Source of the DNA: Candidatus Kuenenia stuttgartensis
Lineage (GTDB): Bacteria > Planctomycetota > Planctomycetia > Pirellulales > UBA1268
DNA: 12,988 bases
Assembly: GCA_945876515.1 (NCBI GenBank)
Contig: CAMCPF010000031.1
Span: forward strand, 1-12,988
Reading direction: 5' to 3'
The notes beneath the pieces are model-generated. The model searched no databases. It was not told the origin of the DNA and was given only the letters and a program-made list of their open reading frames with translations. Positions 5,894 to 12,926 of this stretch are shown in pieces. The first letter of the stretch is position 1, and each line of letters opens with the position of its first letter. Made by a program: the position numbers and the translations under genes.

Positions 5894-7087
5894 TCAGTCG
5901 CTCGAGGAAGGGGCGCCGCCCGGGCTGGGAGGGCCCGCCGGCGGCAGTTCGAGTGTAGCGATTCTGGCAGCGAGATGCTCGCGGATTTGCCGGGCGCACG
6001 AGCGATAGGTGTCGAGGCTGCCGCCGATCGGATCGATCACGTCGCGGCGGTCGGGCGCGAGCATCGCCACGCGATCGCCGGCCTCGGGGAACTGGGCGAG
6101 CAGGGCCGCCCGGTGGGAGGCGGTCATCGTCAGAATCACGTCGGCTTGCCGCACCAGCGACTCGGTCAGCGGCTGACTCGAATGGCCGCGGAGGTCGGCC
6201 CCCAACTCGGCCACCGCCTCCAGGGCGCCGCTGCTGGCGGGGCCACCCGCCCAGGCCGCCAGCCCGGCGCTCGTCACGACCACCCCCCGCTGGTCGATCT
6301 CCTCCGGCCCGCAGTCGAGCCGTTCCGCCACGACCTTGCGGAACAGCGCCTCGGCCATCGGGCTGCGGCAGGTGTTGCCCGTGCACACGAACAGAACCAT
6401 CAGGCTCGCCAGCCGCCGGAGCGTCTCCTCCGAGACGATCCCCGGCCGCACGATCCGAAACCCGTCGCCCTCGAGCTCGATCGTGGAGGCGGGCTGGGCG
6501 TAGCGGGCAGGGCCGTCGTCGAGCACCATCGCCAAAACGCCGCCGGCCGCGGCGGCGACCTGCTCCGCGGTCACGAGCGAGCCCGTGGCCGCGGGCGGCT
6601 CGGCGATCATCACGGGGCCGGCCAGCATCCGCATGCAGTCGGCCAGCAGCGGATGGCCGGGGATCCGCAGCCTCAGGCGGCCCCCCTCCACGAGGGCCGC
6701 CCGCGTCGCGGCCGGCAGCCTCGTCACCAGGCTTTCGGGATGGTCGTCGGGCACGATCATGGCGACCGGCCCGGGCCAGCAGCGGCGGGCCAGCCGGCGG
6801 CCCACCGGCGAGATCCGCGGCGCCCAGTCGAGCGCCGCGTCGGCGCTCTTGAGGACGAGCGGCATCCGCGGCTCATCGGCCCGCTCGGCGGCGATGCCGC
6901 GCAGGGCCTCGACCGCCGCGGCGACGCGGGCGCTCGAGGCGACCACGTAGTCGGTCTCGGTGGGGAAGGCCACCGGCCGGCCTTCCGCCAAGGCCTGCAC
7001 CGCCCGGTGCACGACGTCGCGGGCATCCTCGGTGCGACGCAGATCGACGAGCAACGGAGAACCGCTGGGCGGAACGGGGGGCGGCAT
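5894..7087 (-). CDS. Fusion of Sua5/YciO/YrdC-like domain with low-molecular-weight (YwlE-like) protein arginine phosphatase domain
   Basis: A 397-residue two-domain cytosolic protein. Residues about 12-225 follow the YrdC/Sua5 fold order: VAFPTET (39-45), WPGPVAMIV (104-112), LRLRIPGHPL (138-147), VTAEQV (172-177), ASTIEL (200-205) and IVRPGIVSE (212-220). The usual VYGLGADA reads DYVVASSA, the K-x-R motif is not clean, and the S-A-N motif is replaced by EPPAATG (163-169), so threonylcarbamoyl-AMP synthesis is doubtful. Residues 230-380 are an LMW phosphatase: P-loop CTGNTCRS (235-242) with nucleophile Cys235 and Arg241, and acid Asp352 in DPIGGSLDTYR. Thr239 occupies the position that in Bacillus YwlE selects phosphoarginine over phosphotyrosine (Ile there in tyrosine phosphatases). 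The fusion joint is exactly where a stand-alone phosphatase would begin (Met230). The tail after 380 is Pro/Ser-rich. ATG at 7087 lacks a clear Shine-Dalgarno; rpiB follows 6 nt downstream. Confidence 0.88.
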   Translation of the reverse strand: MPPPVPPSGSPLLVDLRRTEDARDVVHRAVQALAEGRPVAFPTETDYVVASSARVAAAVEALRGIAAERADEPRMPLVLKSADAALDWAPRISPVGRRLARRCWPGPVAMIVPDDHPESLVTRLPAATRAALVEGGRLRLRIPGHPLLADCMRMLAGPVMIAEPPAATGSLVTAEQVAAAAGGVLAMVLDDGPARYAQPASTIELEGDGFRIVRPGIVSEETLRRLASLMVLFVCTGNTCRSPMAEALFRKVVAERLDCGPEEIDQRGVVVTSAGLAAWAGGPASSGALEAVAELGADLRGHSSQPLTESLVRQADVILTMTASHRAALLAQFPEAGDRVAMLAPDRRDVIDPIGGSLDTYRSCARQIREHLAARIATLELPPAGPPSPGGAPSSSD

Positions 7088-7168
7088 GGGGGAACCGCCG
7101 GCCGGGTGCGGCCGCGGACTGGTGGGTGCATTTCCGGCTGATGCCGGCCCGGGCCATCGAAACCCTTG

Positions 7169-7198
7169 AAATTACCGCTGTTCTTGCCGTCCAGTCAA
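7169..7198 (-). promoter_or_regulatory. Candidate sigma70-type promoter for the fusion gene and rpiB
   Basis: On the minus strand TTGACT (plus 7193-7198) is followed after 18 nt by TAATTT (plus 7169-7174), predicting a leader of about 75 nt before the ATG at 7087. The -35 matches consensus at 5 of 6 positions; the -10 is weaker. This short A/T-rich patch stands out in very GC-rich sequence and lies in the gap between two divergent genes, where a promoter is expected. Confidence 0.4.
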
Positions 7199-7267
7199 GG
7201 ATCGGCGTCTGGGCAAGCCAGGCCGAAGGGCCCGGGGCCTGCGGCCCGCGTGCGGACACTTTTCGAC

Positions 7268-7297
7268 TTGTGGCGGCCTCGTGGGGTCGGCTATTCC
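7268..7297 (+). promoter_or_regulatory. Candidate promoter for bamA
   Basis: TTGTGG (7268-7273) and TATTCC (7292-7297) with an 18-nt spacer stand about 40 nt before the preferred bamA start at 7337. The match is modest. Together with the minus-strand candidate at 7169-7198 it accounts for the 249-nt divergent gap (7088-7336), in which I see no other gene. Confidence 0.25.
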
Positions 7298-7336
7298 TCC
7301 CCGGCTTTTCGAGCCGTCCCCCCTCGGCGCCCACTC

Positions 7337-10300
7337 TTGAAACGCTCGCCCGCCAATCTTCGAACGATCTGCCGCCTGGCGGCAGCCACGGCCTGCACAG
7401 CGTTTGCTGCGGCCGGCGGGCTGACCGCGCAGGCGGTCGAGCCGAGCCCGCTGCCGCCCGTGGCCGCCGGCGCCGTGGCCGTCCCGCCGGCCGACCTGAT
7501 TGTCGAGGTCCGGATCGAGGGCAACGAGGCGACGGAGGTCTCGAAGCTGCCCAAGCTCGTGACGCGGGCCGGCCAGGCCTTCGATCCGCGGGCGGTCGAG
7601 GAGGACGTGCGGACGCTCCACCGGTCGCGAAAGTTCGTCGATGTCCACCCGAAGTACGTCCGCGTCGCCGACGGCGTGGTCGTCATCTTCCAGGTCGTCG
7701 AGCGGCCGATGCTGCGCTACGTGCGCTACGTCGGCAACGAGCGGATCACCACCCGCACGCTCCGCAAGAAGGCCGAGATCGACGTGGGCGACTCGATGGA
7801 CCCGTACGTGGTCGAGGAGGCCCGCCGACGGGTCGAGAGCTACTATCACGAGAAGGGCTACGAGGCCGCTCGCGTCACGACGGTCGAGGGCAGCAAGCCC
7901 GGAGACAAGGGGGCGGTGTTCCTGATCGACGAGGGGCGGGCCCGCAAGGCGGTGTGGACCAGCTTCGTCGGCAACACGATCGCCAGCGACGGGCGGCTGC
8001 TCACGCAGATCAAGAGCAAGCCCGGCGTGCTCTGGTTCCTGGGAGGTGACATCGACCGCGAAGTGATCGACGCCGACGTCGACACCCTGACCGCCTACTA
8101 CCGCAGCCTCGGCTTCTTCCAGGCCAAGGTGGGCCGCGAGGTGACGGTGGTCCGGGAGGGCATCCGTGACTGGACGCACGTCACCTTCGTGATCAACGAG
8201 GGGCCGCGGTACACCGTGCGAAACGTCTCGTTCGTGGGCAACAGCAAGTTCAAGACGGAGTTCCTCGACCGGGAGCTCGAGCTCAAGGGGGGCGAGTTCT
8301 TCAATCAGTCCAAGATGGACAAGGATCTCAATCAGATCCGCGACATCTACGGCGGTCGCGGGTTCGTGTTCGCCGACATCCGGGCCGATCCCCGGTTTCT
8401 CGAGGAGCCGGGCCAGCTCGACCTGGTCTACAACGTCACCGAGGGGCAGCGGTACCGGGTGGGGCAGATCAACATCCGGATCCGCGGCGACAACCCGCAC
8501 ACCCGGCACAGCGTGGTGCTCAACCGGCTCTCGCTGCGGCCCGGCGACATCCTCGACATCCGCAAGCTCCGCGAGGACGAGCGGCGGCTGAAGTCGAGCA
8601 GCCTGTTCGCCGCCGACGCCGCCCAGGGCCAGGGCCCGCGGATCAGCTTCTCGAAGCCCACCGGCGACGAGGGCACGCAGATGGCCCGCGATCCGGACCG
8701 GCCCGGCTTCCGAGGCCAGAGCCCCGACGAGGAGGGCGAAGCGGTCATCGATCTCGTGCTCGAGGGCGACTGGAATGAGGCCGCTGAAGCCGAGCCGGCG
8801 GCGAACGAGCGGCTGGTGACTCCGGCCACCGACCGCGGGGCAGCCGTGCCGCCTCCGGCCGCCACCGCCAGCCGGCCCGTGTGGCGGGGGCAGAGCCCCG
8901 CGTATCCCGTGGCGGCGCCACCCCCTGCGAACCCCTGGCAGGCGGCGCAGCCAACGCCGCAGGCCTATCCGGTCGCGCAGCAGCCCGGCTACCAGGTGCC
9001 TGTCTTCCCCCAGGCGGCGCCGCAACAGCCCGGCTTCCAGCAGCAGCCCGTCGTCACCCAACCGGCCTTCCAGCAGGGCGTGGGGCAGCAGCCCGCTCAG
9101 GGCTGGGGAGGCCAACCGCTCGGTCAGCCCGGTCCGGGTGCCCTCGACTACTCGCGATTCGCCGCCCCGCCCGCGCCGCCGAATCCCTACACGGTGCAGC
9201 AGCCCGTGGCACCCGGTGGCCCGGGCGCCGCGGCGGGCTTTCCGGCTTTGCCGGTCGCTCAGGCCGACCCCAACCAGCCGCCGGGCTTCCAGCAACCCGG
9301 GATGGTCCCCGACTTCGGCGGCGGCGGCGCCATGGGCGGGATGCCCGTGTTCCCGGGCAACGAGCCCTACGTGATTCTCGATGTCGATGCCGAGGAGACG
9401 CAGACCGGCCGCTTGATGATCGGGGCGGGCGTCAACTCCAACGCCGGCCTCGTCGGCAACATCGTCGTCGACGAGCAAAACTTCGACATCCTCCGCCTCC
9501 CCCGCAGTTGGGACGACATCAAGAACGGCGTCGCCTTCCGCGGCGCCGGGCAGCGGTTTCGGCTCGAGGCGGCGCCGGGCACCGAACTGCAGCGCTATAT
9601 GGCCACCTTCCAGGAGCCGTATCTGTTCGACACGCGGATCGGCCTGTCGCTCTCGGCCTCGTACTACACGCGGTACTTCTTCGATTGGGCTGAGGCCCGG
9701 ACCGGCGGCCGCGTGGGCCTCGGCTACCAGTTTCAGTTCGCGCCTGATCTCTCGGTCAACGCCGGCTTTCGCGGGGAGAGCGTCGACGTCTTTCAGCCGC
9801 GTGTACTCGCTCCCGACATCGTCAACATGCTGGGCACCAACGGCGTGTACGGCTTCTCGGCCGGCGTGATCCACGACACCCGCGACAGCCCGTTCCTGCC
9901 CACGCAGGGCCACCTCGCGACCTTCGAGTTCGAGCAGGTGATCGGCACATTCGTCTACCCCCGCGGTATCCTGGAGGGGCGACAGTATTTCCTGCTCAAC
10001 GAGCGGCCTGACGGCTCGGGACGGCACGTGCTCTCGGTCGGCTCCGTGCTCGGGATGACGGGACCCGACACGCCCGCCTACGACAACTTCTTCGCCGGCG
10101 GCTACAACACGATCCGCGGCTTCACCTTCCGTGGTGCGAGCCCCCGCCAGGCCGGCCCCACGGGCCAGTTGGCGGTCGTGGGCGGTCCGTTCCAGTGGCT
10201 CAACACGATTGAGTACCTGTTTCCGATCACGGCCGACGACACGCTCCGCGGCGTCGTGTTCACCGACTTCGGCACGGTCGAGAGCAACGTCTCGATCAAC

Positions 10301-10450
10301 AACATGCGCGTGGCCCCGGGCTTCGGCCTGCGGATTACGCTGCCGGCGATGGGGCCGGCCCCGATCGCACTCGACTTCGCCGTCCCGGTGGCCAAGGCGC
10401 CGTTCGACAGCGAGCAGCTGTTCAGCTTCTTCGTGGGTTTCGCGAGGTAG
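7337..10450 (+). CDS. bamA: Outer membrane protein assembly factor BamA (Omp85) with long disordered linker
   Basis: A 1037-residue Omp85 protein that folds and inserts beta-barrel proteins into the outer membrane. Residues 1-33 form a signal peptide (basic start, Ala-rich core, likely cleavage after T-A-Q-A). Five POTRA-like repeats follow at about 54-122, 123-199, 200-289, 290-370 and 371-476, each beginning with a V-x-x-x-x-G-N strand-turn such as VRIEGNE, VRYVGNE and VSFVGNS. Residues about 477-675 are Pro/Gln/Gly/Ala-rich with imperfect QQPGFQ repeats, unlike other BamA proteins I know. The barrel spans about 676-1037 and includes FQEPYLF (758-764), IHDTRDSPFLPTQG (845-858) and the lid motif NTIRGF (924-929). 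The frame is open from a TTG at 7166, but only the TTG at 7337 places the signal peptide at the N-terminus; no ATG and no good Shine-Dalgarno is available. The GT9 gene starts 4 nt after the stop. Confidence 0.93.
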   Translation: MKRSPANLRTICRLAAATACTAFAAAGGLTAQAVEPSPLPPVAAGAVAVPPADLIVEVRIEGNEATEVSKLPKLVTRAGQAFDPRAVEEDVRTLHRSRKFVDVHPKYVRVADGVVVIFQVVERPMLRYVRYVGNERITTRTLRKKAEIDVGDSMDPYVVEEARRRVESYYHEKGYEAARVTTVEGSKPGDKGAVFLIDEGRARKAVWTSFVGNTIASDGRLLTQIKSKPGVLWFLGGDIDREVIDADVDTLTAYYRSLGFFQAKVGREVTVVREGIRDWTHVTFVINEGPRYTVRNVSFVGNSKFKTEFLDRELELKGGEFFNQSKMDKDLNQIRDIYGGRGFVFADIRADPRFLEEPGQLDLVYNVTEGQRYRVGQINIRIRGDNPHTRHSVVLNRLSLRPGDILDIRKLREDERRLKSSSLFAADAAQGQGPRISFSKPTGDEGTQMARDPDRPGFRGQSPDEEGEAVIDLVLEGDWNEAAEAEPAANERLVTPATDRGAAVPPPAATASRPVWRGQSPAYPVAAPPPANPWQAAQPTPQAYPVAQQPGYQVPVFPQAAPQQPGFQQQPVVTQPAFQQGVGQQPAQGWGGQPLGQPGPGALDYSRFAAPPAPPNPYTVQQPVAPGGPGAAAGFPALPVAQADPNQPPGFQQPGMVPDFGGGGAMGGMPVFPGNEPYVILDVDAEETQTGRLMIGAGVNSNAGLVGNIVVDEQNFDILRLPRSWDDIKNGVAFRGAGQRFRLEAAPGTELQRYMATFQEPYLFDTRIGLSLSASYYTRYFFDWAEARTGGRVGLGYQFQFAPDLSVNAGFRGESVDVFQPRVLAPDIVNMLGTNGVYGFSAGVIHDTRDSPFLPTQGHLATFEFEQVIGTFVYPRGILEGRQYFLLNERPDGSGRHVLSVGSVLGMTGPDTPAYDNFFAGGYNTIRGFTFRGASPRQAGPTGQLAVVGGPFQWLNTIEYLFPITADDTLRGVVFTDFGTVESNVSINNMRVAPGFGLRITLPAMGPAPIALDFAVPVAKAPFDSEQLFSFFVGFAR

Positions 10451-10454
10451 GCCG

Positions 10455-11657
10455 ATGGGCGGCAGCCGACACGGACAGGGCGACGCCGGGCGGATCCTCG
10501 TGGTCTGCACGCGGTATATCGGCGACACCGTGCTCGCGATCCCCTTCCTCAGAAACCTGCGGCGGGCGTTTCCGGGCGCCACGATCGACGTCTGTGCGGA
10601 GGGGGGCGCGCGAATGGTGCTGGCCGACTGCCCCTACGTCGACGAGCTGATCGCCTGGCGACGGCCGGCCGGCCGTCGCGGCCTCTCGGCCTCGCTCGCG
10701 GCGATCCGCACGCAGGCCACCTGGCTGGCGGCCCGCGGCTACGACCGCGCCTATCTCCTCAAGCGGTCGCTGTCGGGGGCGTTGTTGGCGACGCTGGCCG
10801 GCATTCCCCACCGAGTCGGCTTCGCCGCCGACGGCCGGGCGCTGCTCCACACGGCCGTGGCCCCGGCCCGCGGTCGCCACCAGGCGGCCCGTTACCTCGA
10901 CCTGCTCGTGGCCGACGGCATCGCCATCGACGACGGCGCGAACGAGAACTGGATCACCCCGACCGCCGCGGCCCACGTGGCGCGGCTGCTCGCGCCGCTC
11001 CCGCCCGCCCGGCCCCGGGTGTTTCTCGCCCTCCGTTCGACCGCGAAGGAGAAGCACTGGCCGGCCGACCGCTGGGCGGTGCTGGTCAGCCGGCTGGTCA
11101 CGGAGCGGCAGTGCGAGATCGTGTTCTGCGGGGCCCCCGATGACGCGCCGTTGCACGACGCCGTGCGGGAGGCCGTGGGCCCGCTGGTGGCCGCCCATGT
11201 TCATGACTTTTCGGCCGGCGTCTCGCTCCGTGAGACGGGGGCACTGCTGGCCCGCATGGATCTGTGCGTGGGCGTCGATACGGGCCTGGTCCACCTGGCC
11301 GCCTCGCACGCCGTGCCGGTGGTCGTCCTGTTCGGCCCCACCGATCCCAACCGCTGGAGTCCGTGGACGCCGCGGGCGACCGTGGTGCGTTCGGCGGTCG
11401 TCCGCCGGCCGCTCATCGACCGGCTGGGCCTCTCGGCCCCGGGGCCGCACGCCCCTTGGGACTTCGGCACGGCGGTCATGGACGAGATCCGTGTGACCGA
11501 TGTCCTTGAGGCGGTTGCCGCCCAGTTCCCGGCGGTGAAGCCGTCGCAGCCGGTCCGCACCCTCGACCTGCGGACCGGCCGGTTCCGCTACGAGGTGGTC
11601 GTCGAGAGTCCGGCGGCGGAACAGCCGGCCACGAAGCCGCTCGCCCAGGCCCATTGA
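10455..11657 (+). CDS. Glycosyltransferase family 9 (heptosyltransferase-like)
   Basis: A 400-residue GT-B enzyme of the ADP-heptose:LPS heptosyltransferase family, expected at the inner face of the cytoplasmic membrane, transferring a sugar from a nucleotide donor to a lipid-linked or core acceptor. The N-terminal motif RYIGDTVLAIPFLRNLRRAF (20-39) contains the catalytic-base Asp24. The C-terminal half has LRSTAKEKHWPADRW (193-207) with the donor-binding Lys200, and GVDTGLVHLAASHAVPVVVL (273-292) followed by FGPTDPNRWSPW (293-304). The true sugar and acceptor cannot be read from sequence. After about 358 there is a 40-residue tail (TLDLRTGRFRYEVVVE and a Pro/Ala end) not typical of the family, whose last 23 codons overlap the convergent flavoprotein gene. 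The ATG at 10455 is 4 nt after the bamA stop with AGGTAGG overlapping that stop, so translation is probably coupled. Confidence 0.9.
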   Translation: MGGSRHGQGDAGRILVVCTRYIGDTVLAIPFLRNLRRAFPGATIDVCAEGGARMVLADCPYVDELIAWRRPAGRRGLSASLAAIRTQATWLAARGYDRAYLLKRSLSGALLATLAGIPHRVGFAADGRALLHTAVAPARGRHQAARYLDLLVADGIAIDDGANENWITPTAAAHVARLLAPLPPARPRVFLALRSTAKEKHWPADRWAVLVSRLVTERQCEIVFCGAPDDAPLHDAVREAVGPLVAAHVHDFSAGVSLRETGALLARMDLCVGVDTGLVHLAASHAVPVVVLFGPTDPNRWSPWTPRATVVRSAVVRRPLIDRLGLSAPGPHAPWDFGTAVMDEIRVTDVLEAVAAQFPAVKPSQPVRTLDLRTGRFRYEVVVESPAAEQPATKPLAQAH

Positions 11658-12841
11658 AAGTTAAAGCCGCCGATCCGGCCATCCACGTCGAGCACCTCGC
11701 CGGCGAGATGGAGCCCCGGGCAGATCCGGCTCTCCATCGTCTCGAGCCTCACTTCCGCCAGGGGCACACCGCCGGCCGTCGCCTCTGCCACCGTGTAGCC
11801 ACGGTCGCCTGTGATCGCGAGCGGCGTGGCGGTGGCGACCGCAGCCAGCCTGCGCCGCGCGTCTCGGGCGAGGTCGCCGGTCGGCGCCGCGGCCGCCTGC
11901 TCGCAGAGCGCGCGGGCCAGGCGATCCGGCAACCGCTCGCGGAGGATCGCCAGGGCCCCGCGCCGCTGCCCTTCGACGAGCAGCCGGTCGAGTGACTCCG
12001 GGCTCTCTCCCGGCAGCCAGTTGAGCCAGAGCGACACGCCCGGATCGGCGGCCCGCTCCACGAGCCAGTGGCGGCTGGCGTCGAGGATCGCCGGGCCCGA
12101 GAGGCCGACGTGGGTGCAGAGCGTGCTGCCGGTGGTATGGAAGAGCTTCTTGGCGGTGACTGATTTGAGCGTGATCTCGGCGGGCAGCGTCAGTCCCGAG
12201 AGGGCCGTGATCCAGTGGCCGGCCGGCAACACGAGCGGCACCAGCGCCGGTACGATCGGGGAGGTGAGAGAGTGGCCGAGGCTTCGGGCGAGTTCGAGCC
12301 CCGTGCCGTCGGAGCCGCTCTTGGGCAGCGACTTGCCCCCGGTGCAGAGGATCACGCGCCGGGCCGCGAACGCGCCGGCGTCGCTCGTCGCCAGGAAGCC
12401 GTCAGCGTCCCGCAGGAGCGCCGTGACCCGTGCTGGATGCACGAGCCGAGCGCCGCCCCGGGTCGCCTCGCGCACGAGCGCGTCGAGCACCGTCCGCGCC
12501 GAGTCGCTTGTGGGAAAGAGTTTTCCGGTGTCTTCGGTCTTGAGGTCCACGCCCGCGGCCTCGAAGAAGGCGACCGTGTCGGCGACCGGGAACCGCCGGA
12601 GCACCTTGCGGATCGCCGGCGGCGTGCTGCCGGCGTAGTCACCCTCGGCGACCCGCTCGTGGGTCACGTTGCAACGCCCCCCACCGGCCACCAGGATCTT
12701 GGCCCCGAGCTTCCGGGCCGAGTCTACGGCCGTGACCGTCAGGGGCCGGCCCGCTGCGGCCGCCGTCCGTCCCGCCCAGGCGGCGGCGAACAGCCCGGCG
12801 GCCCCGGCGCCGATCACGAGGATGTCGGAGGACTCAGGCAC
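11588..12841 (-). CDS. HI0933/BaiN-family NAD(P)/FAD-dependent flavoprotein
   Basis: A 417-residue flavoprotein of the HI0933-like (YhiN/BaiN) family: an FAD-dependent oxidoreductase whose physiological substrate is unknown in most bacteria. The Rossmann nucleotide motif ILVIGAGAAGLFAA (7-20) opens the protein. Family markers follow: KLGAKILVAGGGRCNVTH (44-61), KLFPTSDSA (107-115), ILCTGGKSLPKSGSDGTG (164-181), THVGLSGPAIL (243-253) and the C-terminal AGEVLDVDGRIGGFNFQWA (380-398) ending in WASGFVAG. Length fits the family. The start is GTG at 12841-12839, directly before the Rossmann strand; no Shine-Dalgarno is visible and no ATG is nearby. Its final 22 codons, which include part of the conserved FAD-site motif, overlap the end of the GT9 gene on the other strand by 70 nt in total. 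It has no minus-strand partner gene within the window. Confidence 0.93.
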   Translation of the reverse strand: MPESSDILVIGAGAAGLFAAAWAGRTAAAAGRPLTVTAVDSARKLGAKILVAGGGRCNVTHERVAEGDYAGSTPPAIRKVLRRFPVADTVAFFEAAGVDLKTEDTGKLFPTSDSARTVLDALVREATRGGARLVHPARVTALLRDADGFLATSDAGAFAARRVILCTGGKSLPKSGSDGTGLELARSLGHSLTSPIVPALVPLVLPAGHWITALSGLTLPAEITLKSVTAKKLFHTTGSTLCTHVGLSGPAILDASRHWLVERAADPGVSLWLNWLPGESPESLDRLLVEGQRRGALAILRERLPDRLARALCEQAAAAPTGDLARDARRRLAAVATATPLAITGDRGYTVAEATAGGVPLAEVRLETMESRICPGLHLAGEVLDVDGRIGGFNFQWAWASGFVAGCSAAGLSTTTS

Positions 12842-12926
12842 GAGTTGCGAGCAGGAGATACGTTGTCATCGGCACCATCGGTCGGTTGACTCGCGAGGGG
12901 CTGCCCATGCCAATCGAGCGGCGTAG

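Noticed and set aside
6398..6400. Separate internal start for a stand-alone phosphatase at Met230 of the fusion
   Set aside because: There is an in-frame ATG exactly at the domain border, but only a weak GGCGAG precedes it and the reading frame continues without a stop. Internal initiation remains possible but is not shown.
5129..7141. 670-codon plus-strand frame opposite the fusion gene and rpiB
   Set aside because: Low-complexity His/Arg/Gly-rich translation with no motif, antisense to two genes with full family signatures.
7172..10582. 1136-codon open frame on the minus strand opposite bamA
   Set aside because: It mirrors the bamA codons, is rich in Arg, Val, Leu, Gly and His without any domain, and exists because high GC at third positions suppresses stops on the other strand.
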